From positions 6,252 through 70,251 of the forward strand of contig JBIPLJ010000018.1 in the NCBI GenBank assembly GCA_044368415.1: DNA of 64,000 nt, given 5' to 3'. The DNA comes from UBA4615 sp044368415. Lineage in GTDB: Bacteria > Pseudomonadota > Gammaproteobacteria > Burkholderiales > Burkholderiaceae_E. Shown in pieces: positions 45,990 through 55,311 of this stretch. The notes under the pieces were generated by a model. The model was not told where the DNA came from, did no database searches, and saw only the letters and a list, made by a program, of their open reading frames with translations. Within the stretch, counting starts at the first letter, position 1, and the number at the start of each line of letters is the position of its first letter. Both the position numbers and the translations under genes were made by a program.

Positions 45990-46703
45990 TCAGCCTTCGG
46001 GGTCGGTGCGTGGGCGCCGCGGCGGCGCGGCCTCGTTGCGGCGCATCCGTGAACGGAAGTCCCAGGGGGCCTCGGGCTCGGCGTCTTGCCACAGCCCGGC
46101 CCGGCGCGCGCGGGCGGCGCGCTCGGCCTGTGCGTAGCGCGGCACGTCGGCCGGCGGCTGGTCGGCGCGGTAGCGCACGAAATGCCAGGCCAGGCCAGCC
46201 TCGACCAGCGACAGTGCGGCGTCCGCAGGCGGCAGGTCGGCGTCGAGCACCCACACCTTCGCGACCGTCCGGTCGAAGACATCCTGCTTGATCGGATCGA
46301 TCCGCAGCCGGTGGCCGCGCAGCATTTCTTCGAGGTGGCGGCGCGATTGATCGGCGTAGGGCTGGTGGTGCTCGGGCGCGTCGATACCCGAGACCCGAAT
46401 GCGCAGTCGCCGGCCATCGTCGCCGCGGAAGGTGAAGGAGTCGCCGTCGTGGACATTGAGCACGATGCCCTCGACCGACGGCGGCAGCGCGCGGGCTGCT
46501 GCGGCAGCGGCCGGCCCGGTGTGTCCGGCGTGCGCTGGAAGGGGTGCGACGAACGTCGAGGCGAGCGTCGAGGCGAGCGGGGTGCTGCGGGTGAGCGCGA
46601 CGAGCGTCGAGTGGAGCGGGTGTCTGGAGGCGAGCACGGCGAGCGTCGAGGCGAGCAGACGGCGCCGGGCGGGGAGGGGCGCAGACGACGGGCGGGCGGG
46701 CAT
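45990..46703 (-). CDS. Secreted thermonuclease (SNase-like)
   Basis: A 237-residue protein with an SNase/OB-fold nuclease domain: LNVHDGDSFTFRGDDG (calcium Asp), RIRVSGIDAPEHHQPYADQ (catalytic Arg/Glu region), DVFDRTVAKVWV and SLVEAGLAWHFVRY. Exported by a long atypical leader whose residues about 15-50 contain repeated Leu-Ala-Ser-Thr-Leu units. ATG 46703 is 97 bases from the divergent pfkA gene and the stop is seven bases from rlmB, convergent. Probable extracellular or periplasmic nucleic acid degradation. Confidence 0.85.
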   Translation of the reverse strand: MPARPSSAPLPARRRLLASTLAVLASRHPLHSTLVALTRSTPLASTLASTFVAPLPAHAGHTGPAAAAAARALPPSVEGIVLNVHDGDSFTFRGDDGRRLRIRVSGIDAPEHHQPYADQSRRHLEEMLRGHRLRIDPIKQDVFDRTVAKVWVLDADLPPADAALSLVEAGLAWHFVRYRADQPPADVPRYAQAERAARARRAGLWQDAEPEAPWDFRSRMRRNEAAPPRRPRTDPEG

Positions 46704-46799
46704 CGGGGCGGCGAGTTTTGTGCAGCAGGCTAGCACGCGATGGCGGCGGGGCCGCGCGCTCGCGGTAGCATCGCGGCTGACTTCACGACGAGGCGACCC

Positions 46800-47978
46800 A
46801 TGCCAGACACGCTCTCCCGTTCCCTGCCGCGGCGCATCGGGCTGCTGACGGGAGGCGGCGACTGCCCCGGCCTGAACGCCGTCATCCGGGCCTTCACGCG
46901 CACCGCGCGCGGCCGTCACGGTGTCACGGTGGTCGGCATCGAGGACGGCTTCGAGGGGCTGCTCGAGGGCCGCATGCGCGAGCTCGACTACGGCGAGGTC
47001 GCCGGCCTGATCGGCGAGGGCGGCACCATCCTTGGGACGACCAACAAAGGCGACCCCTGGCACTTCCCGATGAGCGCGCCTGACGGCTCGCTCGAGATCC
47101 ATGACGTATCGGCACGGATGCTCGCGCGGATCCGCGAGACCGGGCTCGACGCGCTGGTCGTGGTCGGCGGCGACGGCTCGATGCACATCGCGCAGCGTTT
47201 CGTCGCGCTCGGCGTGCCGGTGGTGGGCGTACCGAAGACCATCGACAACGACCTGTCCGCCACCGACACGACCTTCGGCTTCGACACTGCAGTATCGATC
47301 GTCTCGGAGGCCATCGACCGGCTCACCACCACCGCGTCGTCGCATCATCGGGTCATGGTGATCGAGGTGATGGGGCGCTACGCGGGCTGGATCGCGCTGG
47401 CCGGCGGCATGGCAGGCGGCGCCGACACCATCCTGATCCCGGAGGTGCCGTTTGCCTGGGAATCGGTGTTTCATCACGTGCGCCAGCGCGCGCTGCGCGG
47501 CCGGCGCTTCTCGATCGTCTGTGTGGCCGAGGGCGCGACGCTGCCCGAGGGCGGCGAAGTGCTGCGAGGAATCGATCGCAGGCGCACCGACGCCAAGCAG
47601 CTCGGCGGCGTGGGCGCCGTGATCGCCCAGCGGATCGAGGAGGGCACCGGCCTCGAGACGCGAGTCACCGTGCTCGGTCATCTGCAGCGCGGCGGCACGC
47701 CGACCGCCTACGACCGACTGCTGGCAACGCGCTTCGGCGTGGCGGCGGCCGAGTCCGCCTGTCGCGGCGACTCCGGCGTGATGGTCGCACTGCGGGGCAC
47801 CGAAATCGTCACCGTGCCGATCGCCGATGCGATCGCCGCGCTGCGCACGGTGCCGCCCGATCATGCCTGGGTGCAGGCCGCGCGCGCGGTCGGCACGCGC
47901 TTCGGCGACGAGCCGGTGCCGGCGGATGAGGCGGGTGCGGGCGGCGACGACGTGCCGGCCGGCGAGCCGGCGTCCTGA
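46800..47978 (+). CDS. pfkA: 6-phosphofructokinase
   Basis: A 392-residue family A phosphofructokinase. Phosphate donor site IGLLTGGGDCPGLNAVIR and GGDGSMHI; catalytic KTIDNDLSATDTTFGFDTA; effector/substrate EVMGRYAGWIAL; HLQRGGTPTAYDR. The cofactor-determining pair is Gly126 (ATP-type) and Lys146 (found in PPi- and mixed-type enzymes), which makes the donor uncertain, though Gly/Lys enzymes studied in actinomycetes use ATP. It sits divergent to the nuclease gene. Confidence 0.93.
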   Translation: MPDTLSRSLPRRIGLLTGGGDCPGLNAVIRAFTRTARGRHGVTVVGIEDGFEGLLEGRMRELDYGEVAGLIGEGGTILGTTNKGDPWHFPMSAPDGSLEIHDVSARMLARIRETGLDALVVVGGDGSMHIAQRFVALGVPVVGVPKTIDNDLSATDTTFGFDTAVSIVSEAIDRLTTTASSHHRVMVIEVMGRYAGWIALAGGMAGGADTILIPEVPFAWESVFHHVRQRALRGRRFSIVCVAEGATLPEGGEVLRGIDRRRTDAKQLGGVGAVIAQRIEEGTGLETRVTVLGHLQRGGTPTAYDRLLATRFGVAAAESACRGDSGVMVALRGTEIVTVPIADAIAALRTVPPDHAWVQAARAVGTRFGDEPVPADEAGAGGDDVPAGEPAS

Positions 47979-48066
47979 GGCGCCCGATGTTCGCCAAGGG
48001 CCCGGGTTTGTAGCACAGCGGCCGGCGGCTTCCCGGGGCCGCGCGCACGCGTCCCGATCGAGGGCC

Positions 48067-48585
48067 CTACCAGAGCCCGAGCGCCAGTCCGGCGGCCAGC
48101 GTCCCGCCGAGGGTCGCGGCGCGCTCCAGATCGGCCGGACCGATCGCTTTGGGCGCGAGGATCGCCTGAGCGGTCTGGGCGCCGGTGATCACCCGAAGCG
48201 GCTCCGCCGCGCGCACCAGCCGCCAGCCCGTCGCGATCCGCTCGATCTGGCGGACCGTGCCCAGGCCGTCGCCGCCGGCGCAGACGATGGCGGCATACGG
48301 CCGTCCGTTGAGGGCGTCGAGCGCAGGGTAGTAGCAGCGATCGAAGAAGGCCTTCATCGGGCCGGCCATCGAACCCAGGCACTCCGGGGTGGCGAAGAGC
48401 AGCGCGTCCGCCGCGAGCACGGCCGCGGGGGCGAGCCGGTCGCAGCGCACGTCGAGGACATGGGGCGGGTCCGGCTCGTCGCGGACCGCCTCGCGAGCAC
48501 CGTCGGCCGCCTCCTGCACTAGGCGGGCCGTGCCGCCTGTGTTCGACCACCAGATGATGAGCAGCCGGCGGCCGGGCGCGGGCAC
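48067..48585 (-). CDS. Flavodoxin-like NADPH-dependent FMN reductase
   Basis: A 172-residue flavodoxin-fold protein: FMN phosphate loop WWSNTGGTARLVQ at the N-terminus and FATPECLGSMAGPMKAFFDRCY, as in WrbA-type and other multimeric flavodoxins. The start is uncertain: GTG 48585 begins the conserved strand, eight bases after the stop of the upstream exported protein; a CTG overlapping that stop is an alternative. Role unknown. Confidence 0.8.
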   Translation of the reverse strand: MPAPGRRLLIIWWSNTGGTARLVQEAADGAREAVRDEPDPPHVLDVRCDRLAPAAVLAADALLFATPECLGSMAGPMKAFFDRCYYPALDALNGRPYAAIVCAGGDGLGTVRQIERIATGWRLVRAAEPLRVITGAQTAQAILAPKAIGPADLERAATLGGTLAAGLALGLW

Positions 48586-48593
48586 CGCGCGGG

Positions 48594-49985
48594 TCAGCGG
48601 TTGAACAGCCCGCGCAGCACGCGGGCGCCCTCGCGCAGGCCCTGCTCGACGGCCTCGGTCGGAGTGGCCGGCGCCTGCGAGGCTGGCGGCTGCCCGCCGT
48701 CGGAGGGGGGCGCCGATCCGGTCGGCGGTGGCGGCGCGCTGCCTGCCGAGGGCGCGCCGGCGGGGGCTCGCCCGCCACCTCCCGAAGCCCCCATCAATCC
48801 GGCCATGCCCTCGCCGAGCATCAGCGAGGTGCTCGACTTCAGCCGCAGCTTCACCGACCACTGGATGTCCCAGGGCACCTTGGGGTCGGTCGGGCGGGGC
48901 GGATGTGAGACGTTGAGCTCGTCACCGTATGCGACGAAGCTGAGCAGGCCGGCGGGCATCGCCTTCACCACCTCGGCGGGCAGCGTGCACTCGGTGCGAT
49001 CCGGCGGCAGCACCACCCGTTCCCGAACGAGTCGGGACACCTCGGCGGGTTGCACGTAGTCGGCCAAGGCCCCGCCGGTCTCCTGCACCGCGCTCGAGGT
49101 CCACATCACGATGTCCACCGTGCCGCCGCCATCCGCGCTGCCGGCGCCGGCAGCGCTCATGAAGTAGCCGGTCGCCCCGCCCACCGGGCGCCAGCTCATC
49201 TGCTGCGTGCCCGCGGGTTGACGCGAGGTGCTCAGCTCCACCGGCGGCATGAAGTCGTGCTGTTCGACCGCGAAGCGGATGTCGGGCGAGTAGGTGCCCT
49301 TGACCTGGTGCTCGCCGCGCAGCGACGCTTGGGCGGGAACGGTCTGACGGTCGCGCTCGTTCGGCCAGGCTCCATAAGTTCGGCTCTGGCCGAAGCTCGG
49401 CCCGCGCGGGCCCCTCACGCTGCGCGACGTCAGGTTCGGCATCGCCTGCCCAGGGCCGATCTTAGAGAAGTCGATCACCACCGGCTGACCCGGTCCGACC
49501 TTCTCGCCGCAGCCCCAAAAGATGAGCATTCGACCCTTGGGTTGCTCGTCGATGCCCTTGGGCAGCGTGCGCTCGGCCGGCTCGGTACTCGCGCGGGTCG
49601 GCTCAGGCGTGAGGAGCGGCAGCTGCGAGCCCATCGACATGCCGGGCGGGATCAGGTGCGCGGCCTCGGGCGCAGCCGATGCGCCCTGCGACGAGCCCAG
49701 TCTGAGGTCAAGGGTGCGGACAGGCGCGGGGGCCCGGCCGGTGAGCATGCCCAGCATGCTGCCGAGACCCATGCCGCCGCCTGCGCCCATCGCTCCGAAG
49801 CCGGAGACCGTGTCGGCGCTCAGCCAGTAGGTGGCGACCGGGCCGCGCACGACCTGCGCCGGCGGAGTCTGCGCGCCGGCCGGGGAAACGGAGAGACCGA
49901 GCGCACCGACGATCGCGAGCGCGGCGCGCTGTCTGGGTCGGACTGGGAGGTGCGTCGAATGGGACTTCGAATGCATGACGATCAT
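48594..49985 (-). CDS. Exported protein of unknown function
   Basis: A 463-residue protein with a signal peptide (AALAIVGALGLSVSPAGAQ) and a predicted periplasmic or surface location. A Gly/Met-rich segment (about 45-65) and a Pro/Ser/Gly-rich C-terminal tail flank a body of beta-strand character containing ELSTSRQPAGTQQMSWRPV and ATGYFMSAAG, reminiscent of fibronectin-like modules but not assigned. ATG 49985 is chosen for agga five bases upstream; ATG 49976 is possible. It is followed tightly by the flavodoxin-like gene. I do not recognise the family. Confidence 0.7.
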   Translation of the reverse strand: MIVMHSKSHSTHLPVRPRQRAALAIVGALGLSVSPAGAQTPPAQVVRGPVATYWLSADTVSGFGAMGAGGGMGLGSMLGMLTGRAPAPVRTLDLRLGSSQGASAAPEAAHLIPPGMSMGSQLPLLTPEPTRASTEPAERTLPKGIDEQPKGRMLIFWGCGEKVGPGQPVVIDFSKIGPGQAMPNLTSRSVRGPRGPSFGQSRTYGAWPNERDRQTVPAQASLRGEHQVKGTYSPDIRFAVEQHDFMPPVELSTSRQPAGTQQMSWRPVGGATGYFMSAAGAGSADGGGTVDIVMWTSSAVQETGGALADYVQPAEVSRLVRERVVLPPDRTECTLPAEVVKAMPAGLLSFVAYGDELNVSHPPRPTDPKVPWDIQWSVKLRLKSSTSLMLGEGMAGLMGASGGGGRAPAGAPSAGSAPPPPTGSAPPSDGGQPPASQAPATPTEAVEQGLREGARVLRGLFNR

Positions 49986-50042
49986 CTCTGTCCTGAGCGT
50001 CCACGGAGTGTATGCGCTGTGCAGTGGGGTCGTCCCATTGAA

Positions 50043-50395
50043 CTCACGTTGCGCTGGGCGGAAATCGCTGCGCTCGTCGCAGTCGCCGACTCGGTTCATC
50101 TCGAGGCCGAGTGTCCCGGGATGGACCCGATCGGCCACTTCGTGCTCGCTTTGTGGCCGCCTTCGGTGGCGGCACGCTGTGCGACGTGCTGATCGATCGC
50201 CCCCCGCGCTGCATCACGAGTGGGGGTGGTCGCAGGTTTCGCGCTGAGCCTGCTGCTGCCTTGGCTCGCGCGGGACCGCGTGCGGCCCTGGGTCGAACGT
50301 GCGGTGCGTGGCCCGATGCGTTCGGCTTCGGGCTGCGGATGCTCGCGCTGCGGCGCGGCTGGCGGCCTCCTACGCTCGTGCCTGACGGGGCTTGA
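50043..50395 (+). pseudogene. Decayed TRIC-channel family (UPF0126/YicG-like) gene
   Basis: The otherwise gene-less 49986-50551 stretch contains pieces of a UPF0126/TRIC membrane protein spread over several frames in the correct order: WAEIAALVAVAD and ECPGMDPIGHFVLAL (50055-50150), VAAFGGGTLCDVLIDRPP (50153-50205), PPALHHEWGW (next frame), VVAGFALSLLLPWLARDRVR (from about 50225) and PDAFGFGLRMLALRRG (from about 50313). The GGGTLRDVLI and MDP(V/I)G signatures are family hallmarks. At least four frameshifts and loss of the second repeat make it a pseudogene. Confidence 0.7.
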
Positions 50396-50551
50396 GTCGT
50401 TTGATACGGGGAAATCGTGAATTTCGACACCGCTTTGCCGGAATCGATAACAGCGAGAAGGGTCGGCCTTCGGTCGTAGTCCCTCTCGGGGAATCTTCCA
50501 ATAGAAACTCGGCTCGACAGGGCCCATGATGAGGGCCTAGGAGTCTCCACC

Positions 50552-51334
50552 GTGCCACCGCATTCGATCCTGCTGACCGCCCAGCTCCGCGATCTAGCGC
50601 TCGCCGAGAGCCTCGAGCTGGGCCCCTATACCCTGGTCGTACGCGAGCTCGCGGCGGACGAGATGCCGGTGCGCCGTCGGCATGCCTGCCTCGACCTCAC
50701 CCACGGACGTATCCTGGTGCGCGAGGGGCTCAACCCCGTGCAGTGGCTGCGCGCCTTCGTGCACGCGCTGGTGCGCCTGGTGCATTACTCGCAGGCTGCA
50801 CTGATCGTCGACAGCACCGAGGAGCATCTGACGCATTCGCTCGCCAGCGGCCTGTCACAGCTCGCGCGCCGTAATCCCGCCCTCGCGTGGGCACTACTGC
50901 GGGCGATCAGCCCACACGTGCGGCGCAGCGGCCGCACGCCCCAGCGCCTTGTCGTCGGGCAGGCGGGCTGGACCGTCCGCCAGCTGCCGGTCAAGACTGC
51001 GACGCGCCTGCGCGTCTTCGGCCAGGCCGATCTGGAGCGGCGCCGCATCGAGCTCGACCCGGCCCTGTCCGGCACGCAGCTCGCCGTGATCTTCCTGCAC
51101 GAGGCAATCCACGGGCTCCACCACGAGGCCGGCGTGAACGACCAGACGCCGCTGCGTATTGCGCACGCCCGCGAGGCGGACGCGCTGCTGCAGTTCTTCC
51201 GCAGCAACCCGCAGGCCGCGGGCTGGTGGTTCACGCTGCTGCAGCCGCGTTCGCAGCCTCTGCCAGCGCCCGCGCCGGTGCGGCGCACGCAGCCGGCCAG
51301 GGCGCGACTCCGACAGGCCAGCGTCGCTCGCTGA
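50552..51334 (+). CDS. Unknown HExxH protein with internal duplication
   Basis: A 260-residue cytoplasmic protein. Residues about 135-232 contain the zinc-protease motif His183-Glu-Ala-Ile-His187 (FLHEAIHGLHHE), with Glu208 in AHAREAD a candidate third ligand. Residues about 22-118 look like a second copy with the motif degraded (FVHALVRLVHY, His71 kept) and a matching ARRNPALAWALL versus FRSNPQAAGWWFTLL end. The tail is basic. GTG 50552 has aggag at good distance. I do not recognise the family; a toxin-antitoxin or ImmA-like peptidase link would be speculation. Confidence 0.75.
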   Translation: MPPHSILLTAQLRDLALAESLELGPYTLVVRELAADEMPVRRRHACLDLTHGRILVREGLNPVQWLRAFVHALVRLVHYSQAALIVDSTEEHLTHSLASGLSQLARRNPALAWALLRAISPHVRRSGRTPQRLVVGQAGWTVRQLPVKTATRLRVFGQADLERRRIELDPALSGTQLAVIFLHEAIHGLHHEAGVNDQTPLRIAHAREADALLQFFRSNPQAAGWWFTLLQPRSQPLPAPAPVRRTQPARARLRQASVAR

Positions 51335-51390
51335 GGTTGCCCTAGAGCCGGCCCTAGAGCCGGCCCGAGAGCCTGTCGCACCGCCGCGCT

Positions 51391-52806
51391 TCAGCCGGCC
51401 CGGGAGCCCAGCAGCTTCGACAGGTTCGCCGTCGCGCCGGCCGCATGCGTGCGGAACCGCGCCAGGATCGCCTGCCGGGTCGTGTCCTGCGGATCGACCG
51501 AGGCGATCAGCTTGCCGAAGCCGTCTAGCCGGCTGTCCCGGATCCAGGTCCGCAGGGCCTTGTCCTGGCTCCACAGGTACTGGTTGGCCATGTTCACGAG
51601 CAGAGAGCGCGGATAGTCCTCGGTCCGACAGGGGAAGGGCACCGGGCCGCAGAGCCGGTTCTTCGTCGCGTCGTCCCCGTAGCCCGCCTCGACGCGAGCG
51701 ATCAGCGCCGCGCTGAAGGTGGGGAGCGGCAGGCGCACCACCTGCAGCACGATGCGATTGCCCTGAAACACCTGCTGGATCGGCCGCGGCTCGACCGCGG
51801 AGGCTGTGCAGTCGATGCACAGCGTACCGGGCGGTAACGCCTCGCGGCCGTGCTCGAGCTCGAGCCCGTCCGCGTCGATCGCGCGCACATGCCCCTTGCG
51901 GATGACGTGGCCGATCCGCCGCAGCGCCTCTGTCTCGCCGACCGAGATCGTCGCGAGGTGGAACATCGTCGGCCGGCGGGTCGGGTCGATGCGCAGCAGC
52001 GTGCCGCAGGCCTCCAGGCGGTCGTACAGGTCGTCGATAGAGCTCGCCTTCGCACAGGCCTCCATCTGGTTGGCCTGCCCGCCGATCGAGTGCTCGAAGA
52101 ACTCGTCGCCCGGCTGGGTCTGCAGCCGATTGAGCAGCCACGAGTCGCGCGGCACCACCCAGCTGATCGATTCGGGCGGCACGCCGGTGTCGAGCAGCCA
52201 GATCGCAGCGTCCATCGCGGTCTTGCCGCCGCCGATGATCGCGAAGTGACGCGGCCGGTCCCGCCCGGGGGGGGCTTGCCAGAGCTGCGGTAGGGCGCCC
52301 GGCGGCAGCAGCCAGGCGTCGGCCGAGACCGCGAAGCGCGGCGTGTGGGTGGCGGGCACGCGCGGGCTCAGATACGCCGCGTCGACCACCTTGCGGCGCA
52401 CTGTCACCTCGGTGACCGCGCCCGACAGGATCGACACGAAGCGACCGTCGCCCAGCCAGTCGCACATCGGCCGGTAGTCAACGCGCCCGCTCGGCAGCAG
52501 CCGTTGTTTCATGACCCGGTCGAAGTACCCGCTGATCTCCGGCCCGGAGGCCAGCTCGTACAGGCCCCGGTTCACACCCGCGGTGTCCTTGCGGCCCGCG
52601 CCCAGCTCCATCGAGTTCACGCCGTAGAAGGCGGAGGGCTGATGCAGCGCGACGAAGGGGTAGGCGTCGTTCCAGTGCCCGCCCGGCTTGCCGTGCCGGT
52701 CGACGAGGGTGATGTGCGCGTCGGACTCGGCCAGCAGGGTGTCGGCGAAGGCGAGGCCCGCGGCGCCGCTGCCGACGATCAGGTAATCGGTCTCGATCCG
52801 GCCCAT
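51391..52806 (-). CDS. FAD-dependent NAD(P)-binding oxidoreductase
   Basis: A 471-residue flavoprotein with an N-terminal FAD dinucleotide motif DYLIVGSGAAGLAFADTLL, then HITLVDRHGKPGGHWNDAYPF as in flavin monooxygenase-like proteins, and a second Rossmann motif FAIIGGGKTAMDAAIWLL for NAD(P)H. Residues in between do not match a defined Baeyer-Villiger signature. ATG 52806 is preferred over the longer frame because ggaga is five bases upstream and the FAD motif follows. Substrate unknown. Confidence 0.85.
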   Translation of the reverse strand: MGRIETDYLIVGSGAAGLAFADTLLAESDAHITLVDRHGKPGGHWNDAYPFVALHQPSAFYGVNSMELGAGRKDTAGVNRGLYELASGPEISGYFDRVMKQRLLPSGRVDYRPMCDWLGDGRFVSILSGAVTEVTVRRKVVDAAYLSPRVPATHTPRFAVSADAWLLPPGALPQLWQAPPGRDRPRHFAIIGGGKTAMDAAIWLLDTGVPPESISWVVPRDSWLLNRLQTQPGDEFFEHSIGGQANQMEACAKASSIDDLYDRLEACGTLLRIDPTRRPTMFHLATISVGETEALRRIGHVIRKGHVRAIDADGLELEHGREALPPGTLCIDCTASAVEPRPIQQVFQGNRIVLQVVRLPLPTFSAALIARVEAGYGDDATKNRLCGPVPFPCRTEDYPRSLLVNMANQYLWSQDKALRTWIRDSRLDGFGKLIASVDPQDTTRQAILARFRTHAAGATANLSKLLGSRAG

Positions 52807-53049
52807 CGTGTCTCCGTCTGGCGCGCCCGTCCGTGGGCCGCGCTGTCTGCGCGTCCAGTCCGGTGGGGCGGGCACTCATTCTGCACTGGGCTGGGCCGTT
52901 CCGTGTGTCGACCACCTGAACCTGCAGCCCGACGTGCGCCCCTAGACGGTCGACGACTGTGTGCCGTACACCGGCCGACCTACTGCACGACGTGGTCTAT
53001 GCGAGCTCGGACCCTCGCCCGACGCCATCACGGGCGCCGCCGCCTCCGT

Positions 53050-55311
53050 TCAGACGAACCCGATGTGCTTGCGCAGCGGCAGCTCGCGGATGCGCTGCCC
53101 CGTCGCAGCGAAGATCGCATTGGCCAGAGCCGGTGCCGCAGGCGGCACGCCGGGCTCGCCGATGCCCTTGATGTGTCCGGTGGTCTGCAGCGCCCGGGTC
53201 ACGATCTGCGGACTTTGGTACAGCCGCAGGCTTTGATAGGCATGGAAGTTGGTCTGCTGCGGCATGCCGTCGGCATACGTCAGTTCGCCCAGCATCGCGT
53301 GGCCCAACCCCCAGATCACGCCGCCGGCCAATTGTGCATCGAGGTTCACCGGATCGAGCACCCGTCCCACCTCGGCGACCGCGAAGGCCTTGTCGATTCG
53401 AATGCCCTTGGGCGTGGCCGTGACTTCGACGACCTCGGCCACCGGCACGCCGAAGGACAGGGTGAAGGCCAGTCCCCGCCCGCGCCCCTTGGGCAGCGGC
53501 GTGCCCCAGCCCGCCAGCTCGCCCACCGCCTGCAACACGCGTCGCGACGGTTCGTGCGAGCACAGTCGGAGTCGCTCGGCCAGTGGGTCGGCGCCTGCGG
53601 CCGTGATCAGCTCGTCGAGAAAGCACTCGTGCATGAAACCGTTGCCCGATGCACCGACCGAGCGCCACGAGCTGACCGGCACCATCTCCGGCACCCGGTA
53701 GCCGGTGATCCGATAGTGGGGGATCGCGAACGGCTGGTCCCAGGCACCGGCCACGATGCTCATGTCGGGGCCCATCGCCGGCTGGTTCTGTCGACCGAGC
53801 TGGGACGCGGCGACCGACTGCGCCGCGATGCTCAGGTCGAGCGCCTGCACGCGGTCCCGGTCGACCACCCCTCGCGCGCGGGCGACAGCCAGCGTGCGCG
53901 GGAAGGTGTGTGTCATGTCCTCCTCGCGGCTCCAGGTCATCTTGATCGGCACGCCCTGGTGCGCGCGGGCGAGCGCCACTGCTTGGCGCACGTAGTCGTC
54001 CTCGAGCCTGCGACCGAAGCTGCCGCCCATGATCTGCACGTGGACGTGGACCTGCGATTCCGCAATCCCGGCGACGGCCGCCGCCCCGGTGACGACGAAG
54101 CGCGGGACCTGCGTGCCGGTCCAGATATCGAGCCGCCCGTCCTTGAGCTGCACCACCGCGTTCATCGGCTCGAGCGGCGCGTGGGCCAGGTAGGGCAGCC
54201 GATACTCGGCCTGCAGCACACGCTCGGTCGGCGCGGCCTTGAGCGCGGCCTCGACGTCGCCCTCGTCCTTTTGGCGGCTGTCGCGGCGCGCGTCGGTGAA
54301 CGACGCTGCGGCCTGCGCGAACATCGCCTCGGTCGTCGTCGGGTACGGGGCCGAGCCCCATTCGATCTCGAGCAGGTCGGCGGCCCGGAAGGCGCGCCAG
54401 GTGTTGTCGGCGATCACGCCGACGCCGCCCGGGATCGGCACGACCTTCAGCACGCCCCGAGCGGCCTGCGCCTTGGCTGCGTCGAAGCGAACGATACCGC
54501 CGCCGAGGCGGGGGTTGGTGCGCACCGTGGCGTACACCATGCCCGGCATGCGAAGGTCGATGCCATAGACCGCCGTGCCCGTCGACTTGGCCGGAACATC
54601 GAGCCGCGGCATCGGCTTGCCGAGCAGACGCCACTGATCGACCGGCTTGAGCGTCACATCCGACGGCGGGGCGAGCCTGCCCGCAGCCACGGCGAGCGCG
54701 GTGTACGGCAGGCGCTTGCCGTCGGGCAGCAGCACCGCGCCGTCGGCGGTCTTCAGCTGGACCACGGGGGTGCCGGTCTGCTCGGCTGCGGCGGCCAGCA
54801 GCATCTGCCGCGCGACGGCACCGGCGACGCGCAGCCGGTCGAACCCGTCGGAGACCGTCGACGAGCCGCCGGTGACCTGCAGACCGAGCAGCTTGCCCAC
54901 CGCATCGGCCGCACCGCGCCCGGCGCGGGCCATGAAGCTGTCGCTGGTCGCCGCAATCGGGAACGATTCCGCCAGCACGACGCCGTTGTAGTACGCCGCG
55001 CTCGGCGGTCCTGGCTCGACGCGGAACTGGCCCCAGGCGAGGTCCAGTTCCTCGGCGATCAGAGCGGCCTGCACCGAGTACGCCCCCTGGCCCAGGTCGG
55101 CGCGCGGGGTGATCAGCGTGATGCCGTTCGCATCGATCCGGACGTACGGGTTGAGCGTCGCAGCGCCTTCGGGCAGGTCAGCCAGCAGGGGATTGGCCGG
55201 GTCGCGCCGGTAGGCCCAGGTGCCGACCGCCAGCCCGCCGGCCACGCCGACGGCCAGGGCGCCCGCGCCGATCAGGAAGGTGCGGCGTGCGAAGCGTGCG
55301 AGATCAGCCAT
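53050..55311 (-). CDS. Molybdopterin-binding subunit of isoquinoline 1-oxidoreductase-like enzyme
   Basis: A 753-residue large subunit of the xanthine-dehydrogenase family, of the two-subunit type (IorB-like) that hydroxylates N-heterocycles or aldehydes. A twin-arginine leader (FARRTFLIGAGALAVG) suggests periplasmic export. Molybdopterin and substrate regions include DLGQGAYSVQAALIAEELDL, YLAHAPLEPMNAV, GGSFGRRLEDDYVRQAV and the terminal KGIGEPGVPPAAPALANAI with the base-like Glu. It overlaps the iron-sulfur subunit gene by eight bases. No cytochrome subunit or XdhC-like maturation gene is adjacent. Confidence 0.9.
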   Translation of the reverse strand: MADLARFARRTFLIGAGALAVGVAGGLAVGTWAYRRDPANPLLADLPEGAATLNPYVRIDANGITLITPRADLGQGAYSVQAALIAEELDLAWGQFRVEPGPPSAAYYNGVVLAESFPIAATSDSFMARAGRGAADAVGKLLGLQVTGGSSTVSDGFDRLRVAGAVARQMLLAAAAEQTGTPVVQLKTADGAVLLPDGKRLPYTALAVAAGRLAPPSDVTLKPVDQWRLLGKPMPRLDVPAKSTGTAVYGIDLRMPGMVYATVRTNPRLGGGIVRFDAAKAQAARGVLKVVPIPGGVGVIADNTWRAFRAADLLEIEWGSAPYPTTTEAMFAQAAASFTDARRDSRQKDEGDVEAALKAAPTERVLQAEYRLPYLAHAPLEPMNAVVQLKDGRLDIWTGTQVPRFVVTGAAAVAGIAESQVHVHVQIMGGSFGRRLEDDYVRQAVALARAHQGVPIKMTWSREEDMTHTFPRTLAVARARGVVDRDRVQALDLSIAAQSVAASQLGRQNQPAMGPDMSIVAGAWDQPFAIPHYRITGYRVPEMVPVSSWRSVGASGNGFMHECFLDELITAAGADPLAERLRLCSHEPSRRVLQAVGELAGWGTPLPKGRGRGLAFTLSFGVPVAEVVEVTATPKGIRIDKAFAVAEVGRVLDPVNLDAQLAGGVIWGLGHAMLGELTYADGMPQQTNFHAYQSLRLYQSPQIVTRALQTTGHIKGIGEPGVPPAAPALANAIFAATGQRIRELPLRKHIGFV

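Noticed and set aside
51335..51390. Short direct repeats (ctagagccggcc units)
   Set aside because: Only two or three imperfect 13-14 base copies in the gap between convergent genes; too short to call an element.
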